In this document: positions 60,341 through 64,000 of the stretch, in pieces
How the letters are laid out: every line of letters starts with the position of its first letter
Position numbering within the stretch: the first letter of the stretch is position 1
Assembly (NCBI RefSeq): GCF_011075055.1
Contig: NC_058155.1
Span: forward strand, 5,010,001 to 5,074,000
Reading direction: 5' to 3'
Source: Mangifera indica
Lineage: Eukaryota; Streptophyta; Magnoliopsida; Sapindales; Anacardiaceae
Length of the DNA: 64,000 bases
Made by a program: the position numbers and the translations under genes
Notes under the pieces: generated by a model
What the model was told of the DNA's origin: nothing
Seen by the model: the letters and a program-made list of their open reading frames with translations, nothing else
Databases searched by the model: none

Positions 60341-60911
60341 GGGTAGTAGCAAAGAAAATCATGAGATATTTGCAGAGGACTAAAGATTTCATGCTTGTGT
60401 ACAGAAGAATGGAAACTCTTAAAGTGGTGGAATATTCTGATTTAGACTTCAGTGGATGTTCTGATGACTTCAAATCCACTTCAGGGTATATCTTTATGCT
60501 TGTAGGTGGGGCCATACCTGGAAAAGTGTTAACCAGACATTAGTAGCATCTCCAACCATGTATGTAGAGTTTATTGCTTGCTATGGGGCATCTACCCATG
60601 CCACCTGGTTGAAGAATTATATTTATGAGCTTTGAATGGTTGACTCCATGTTTAGACCACTTGTGATCTACTGTGATAATTATGCAGTTGTGTTTTTTTG
60701 TAAGAACAATAAAGTCAGTAGCAAGTCAAAACATATAGAGCTAAAATATGTTACAGTCAAGAACCTCGTACAGAAAAGAGACATCATGGTAGAGCATATT
60801 AGTACAGATGCAATGTTAGCCGATCCCCTAACCAAAGGACTTAGACCCATTATTTTTAAAAGTCATGTGATGAATATGGGTGTGTTAGAATCTTTTGATG
60901 TCTTAGGTTAG
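60341..60911 (+). pseudogene. Copia RNase H (complete element)
   Basis: 60361-60543 carries MRYLQRTKDFML, DLDFSGCSDDFKSTSGYIF and a GGAIPGK segment; 60636-60911 carries YCDNYAVVFFCKNN, SKHIELKYVTVKNLV and DAMLADPLTKGL. A stop at 60541 and a frame change separate them. RNase H acidic residues are visible. The 60912-61544 stretch behind it is the 3' untranslated part, also seen at 39640-40999. Confidence 0.88.
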
Positions 60912-61554
60912 TGAGAGTCTTAAAGTAATTTCTGGTTATTTTCTGTTTGACTTTATAACATTGTTTTATTCGGTGATTTATTATAATTATGAGTTTTGCA
61001 AAACTTATTATATGAATGCTTGATTATATATTTATCTGTGTATAGATATATGTGCATGTATAAGGTTCAAGTACAACATGTGCCTCAAGATAAAGTTTCC
61101 TTAAGAATGACAGTTGTATGAGTATGTTTCATTAATCTCGAGCAAAATTGAAACATACAGGCTTCATTGGAAGCAAAGAGATTTCTTTTGTTTCTTTCGA
61201 AACATAAAGGTTAGAGAGAAATCATAAAGATGACTGATAGAGATATAACACTATTTATGATTACCTTGTTGGGTGCTATTCTGCCACACTCCAAGACTTG
61301 ATTTGCATTAATTTGATGATTAGTAATTGTAATCGAGGATGATCTTGTGTCGATATAGTGCATAAGTGATGTCTTGGTTCGTTATTGATGATCATATCAA
61401 CTAGATTGTTTATTATAATGTAATTTATCTTTGGACTATTCTGTTTTATAAAATAATGGTCACTTAAAGTTAAAATCATTGATTACCCAAGAGTCAAAAT
61501 TGTTTTCTTTTCTTAAAATAAAATAAAATAATTAATGTTGCCCAAGTGGGAGAA

Positions 61555-62037
61555 TGTTGAAAATTTCCTAATGTGGGCTAACATTAATTATAGTTTTGGT
61601 ATTATAAAATTGGGTAATTAAATAGTCTAATACTAGTTTATAGATGGGCTTGAGTGATCAATAAAGACATGTCTAATATACTTAAAAGTTATTGGTCTGG
61701 GTAGACGGTTTAGTATAAGCCTTTAGTTATTGGGCCTTTAATAGGAAGATCCAGATAATTTCTTATAAATAGGCTAGTTCTCCACTCCAAAACCTAATTT
61801 TTTATACGTTTACCCATTCAAAGTCGTCATAGAGAGGTTTCTGGAGTAGAGGACCTGTCATAACAAATTTTCAAGTTTTAGGTGGTATTCTGAAGATCCT
61901 TGGTTTTAGAGATATGACTCAAACAGGTTTTTCTATATCCCTAATTATTAATTCTATGTTCAATTTAATATAAGAATTCAGTGTTATATATTCTATGCAT
62001 GTTTGTATTAAATTATGTTCTTAATTAAAGTTTTACA
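61555..62037 (+). repeat. 3' LTR of the complete copia element
   Basis: 483 bp, TGTTGAAAATTTCC to GTTTTACA, preceded by AAGTGGGAGAA. Its TG and CA ends are intact, unlike the 5' LTR start. Closest reference for the solo LTR at 20880-21365. Confidence 0.93.
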
Positions 62038-62545
62038 ACATCCTCATGCAATTTAAACTTTTCGATCATGTCTTTAAGGACCCAATCCTTCTTGCTTGCA
62101 CCAATAATAAATAAGTCCTACGTAGAATCATTTAGACCATCAATCTTAGCAAGTCTTTGAGAAGCTGTTTTATCCATAACATCCCTAGAATCCCTAGATG
62201 CACCACGAGCCAGAGCGAGCGAATTACATTTGTCAAGAAGATAACACACAATTGAGTTGATTCGACCAATTGGAAAATGTCTCTCATCACCACAACAATA
62301 CTGGTTGCACTAAATTCACTAAAAGTTTTTGGCAAATCTTCTTCAATCATTGCTTTTGAGAGGTTTTGCTTCAAGTCATTCCTATTAGAAAATGGTTGTC
62401 ATCCCTTTCGCCATTGCAACAAATTTTGAGTAATACCTTTTCCTATTAGAGTATCATCAATGAGGATTAGAAATTCTAGTCGTGGGTGGGATGGGTCCGC
62501 ACAGTTACCTTCATGCCTCTCTCTACTCATCTTTGTAAAATGATA
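62038..62545 (-). pseudogene. Unrecognised coding region, 5' part, other side of copia
   Basis: Read from 62545 down: MSRERHEGNCADPSHPRLEF, LILIDDTLIGKGITQNLLQW, then a frame change to NLSKAMIEEDLPKTFSEFSA, another to RHFPIGRINSIVCYLLDKCN, ARGASRDSRDVMDKTASQRL and, after one stop, FIIGASKKDWVLKDMIEKF and KLHEDV at the copia junction. It continues at 54866. Upstream (62546-63400, same strand) short stretches of Pro/Asn/Ser-rich sequence follow without a clear start. Family unknown. Confidence 0.55.
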
Positions 62546-63782
62546 AAGAAATTGGAAGGTCAAAGTGATATTGTTTACTCAAGTATGAGTTAAGGTTGAT
62601 AGATGACCAGTTGGTTGTGCTGCTAATAGGTGGATTTTGACTAGGAAAAATTTAGTTTTTATAACTGCTTTGGTTTAAGAAAGAAGAAGATGATGGATTG
62701 TGAAAGATTCAGGGTGTGTTAAATGGAATGGGGTTGTGATGTTTAAAATAATTAGGTTGGGTCTAGTCAAAGAGATTGGGATTGGGTTAGGTAGAATTAA
62801 GTGAGTTTAGGTAAGAGTTTTATTTGTAATTGGGTTGGATGGTGTAAGTGGGCTAATTTTAGTGTTGGTTAGATGGGTTAAAAAAATAAATTTAAATTGG
62901 AGAAAAAGTAGTCTCATAGTTGGTACGAGCCAAATGGGTTTGGGTTTGGTATTGGACTTGATTTTTATTAAGTTTGATAGATTAGGTATTGTGATTTGAA
63001 TTTATTAGTGCAAGGGTTTTTAGGTTGGAATATACAGTGTATAGGTTTAGTTAAGTTTGGACTGGATTGGGTGTTTGAGAATTGGGTTGTAATGGATTTT
63101 GTTTTAATTGTAATGGGTTTGGATTGTGGACGCTTGAGTTATTCTAATTTGGTTTTAGATCAGGCCCAATAGTTGGGCTTGATTTTGAGTTGAGTAAAAA
63201 ATGTTTTGGGCTAGAATCAATTAGTGTGGGTGTGATTAGGTATTGGCCTAAGTTTAATAGTGATGGATTTATATTTAATGAGTTGAGTTTGGATTGGGTA
63301 AATGGGTTATTGGGTCGATTAGGGTTATAAACCTTTTTTCCTTCTTCTCTTTCTTCATTAACTCTTCGTTCTCTACATTTCACCATCTTCATTTTAGAAA
63401 CACTACAACCAGGTGAGAAAGTGAACTCTAACGGCTAGATTTCATCGGAATCATCCACTTTTTCATCGTATCCTATAGATTTCTTCTCTAGTTGCTAGAA
63501 TCAACTATTTTCTCACTAAAAATTTCAATCTCAACTTATTTCCTTTTTTTTTCACTATCAAATATGATTAGGACGCCTTTATCATCTGAATCATCTTCTT
63601 CTACCATAATAGCAACCTATGACTTATGTTTACAATCATGGTATAACTCCTTTTTGTCTTCATAACATAGATACATTCTATTCACCCTTAGTTCTCAAAT
63701 TTCCAACTGTGTGAGTCGTCAGACAACTCATAATTGTCCACCATCTTTTATGATATTGGTTTTTTCCATTTTTAGAATCAGT
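62546..63782. other. Strand-skewed GT-rich region, possibly leader or gag-like part
   Basis: Between 62690 and 63320 the plus strand is very rich in G and T with many GGGTTGG/TTGGGTT words, and poor in C. The minus strand carries an 82-codon frame (63144-63392) with KMVKCRERRVNEEREEGKK and then Asn/Pro/Ser-rich text. I cannot assign a function. It lies between an LTR/PBS at the right edge and the unrecognised coding region. Confidence 0.4.
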
Positions 63783-63794
63783 GCTCTAATACCA
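63783..63794 (-). promoter_or_regulatory. Met-tRNA primer-binding site, minus strand
   Basis: GCTCTAATACCA is the reverse complement of TGGTATTAGAGC. Two bases farther right an LTR-like terminus starts, the usual spacing. Confidence 0.75.
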
Positions 63795-63796
63795 AG

Positions 63797-64000
63797 TGTT
63801 AGGAACCTAAAGCAATTCTAGCAACACTTCCTACTATAAAATGGCCTATTGTAATATAATGAAAAACTCTAACTCCTTTATAATCACTTTACAGAGCAAT
63901 AAACTGAGTTTCTCTTCTTTTTATCCAATTTCTGGTTCAACAATATCAATAACATAAATTTCCAGCAACTCAAGGCATAATAATGATTCCAAAGAAACAG
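63797..64000 (-). mobile_element. LTR end running off the window, minus-strand element
   Basis: On the plus strand it starts TGTTAGGAACCTAAAGC, so on the minus strand it ends ...CCTAACA, the 3' end of a 5' LTR placed directly before the primer-binding site. The rest of the LTR lies beyond the window. No second copy of this LTR was found to the left. Confidence 0.6.

Larger units (their letters stand above)
54867..62037 (+). mobile_element. Complete Ty1/copia element, 7.17 kb, TSD ACATC
   Basis: Two LTRs (54867-55341, 61555-62037) flank gag, zinc knuckle, protease, integrase, RT and RNase H in the copia order. ACATC is found immediately before (54862-54866) and after (62038-62042). A primer-binding site and a purine tract (AAGTGGGAGAA, 61544-61554) are in place. 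The LTRs differ at many positions and by an indel of about 12 bp, and the polyprotein has many stops and frameshifts, so the element is old and cannot move on its own. A solo LTR of the same family sits in the P450 intron and a truncated copy at 38435-41290. Confidence 0.93.

Noticed and set aside
62690..63320. Telomere-like repeat
   Set aside because: GGGTT words are present, but the plant telomere unit TTTAGGG is not tandemly repeated.
63783..64000. Integrated plant pararetrovirus (which also uses a Met-tRNA primer site)
   Set aside because: No movement-protein, coat-protein or pararetroviral RT motifs are seen nearby, and the TGTT LTR start two bases from the primer site fits an LTR retrotransposon better.

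Overview
The window is eukaryotic, AT-rich plant nuclear DNA, most likely from a eudicot. The evidence is a spliced plant-type P450 gene, a spliced GDSL-lipase pseudogene, Ty1/copia and Ty3/gypsy remains whose primer-binding sites match plant initiator-Met tRNA, a TRIM element, and Mutator- and hAT-type MITEs. Species cannot be read from the sequence. Only one gene looks intact: a two-exon cytochrome P450 of the CYP76 type (geraniol-hydroxylase-like group) at 19933-22045. No tRNA, rRNA, CRISPR or bacterial-type system was recognised.

Layout. 1-16430 is almost wholly repeats: a 1.1 kb MULE-type MITE with a perfect 9-bp target duplication, two decayed minus-strand copia pieces joined through one LTR (3590-6360), a second MULE MITE set in a CT/TA microsatellite, a plus-strand copia remnant, gypsy-LTR-like DNA and a minus-strand copia 3' half with its LTR (14736-16400). 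16430-33742 is the remains of a tandem P450 cluster: a promoter-plus-start remnant (A), the intact gene (B), a C-terminal scrap (E), a half-exon pseudogene (D) and a nearly complete pseudogene (C). A further inverted scrap (F) ends at 50163. A 468-bp TRIM, a copia gag fragment and a second small LTR element lie between the copies. The intact gene carries a solo copia LTR in its intron.

33743-41290 is a pile of retroelements: a copia element whose LTR interrupts exon 2 of P450 copy C, a gypsy integrase fragment, and a copia fragment itself interrupted by a TIR element. 41590-50165 holds hAT and palindromic MITEs, a GDSL lipase pseudogene with an older GDSL tail upstream, a ~0.6 kb tandem duplication, a foldback MULE, and an inverted copy of the P450 3' flank invaded by a MULE that itself carries a hAT MITE. 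50166-64000 has a copia fragment, then an unrecognised minus-strand coding stretch split by a complete 7.17 kb copia element (54867-62037; LTRs, PBS, PPT and 5-bp target duplication visible). At the right edge a copia-type PBS and LTR start on the minus strand, so the unrecognised coding stretch may itself lie inside a larger LTR element.

The P450 copies share promoters and 3' flanks, so the cluster grew by segmental duplication and was then broken by retroelements, leaving one copy with full coding capacity. The most useful findings are the exactly bounded insertions (TRIM, solo LTR, full copia, three MITEs), which give a relative history, and the unidentified interrupted coding region. I did not find a convincing new biochemical system.
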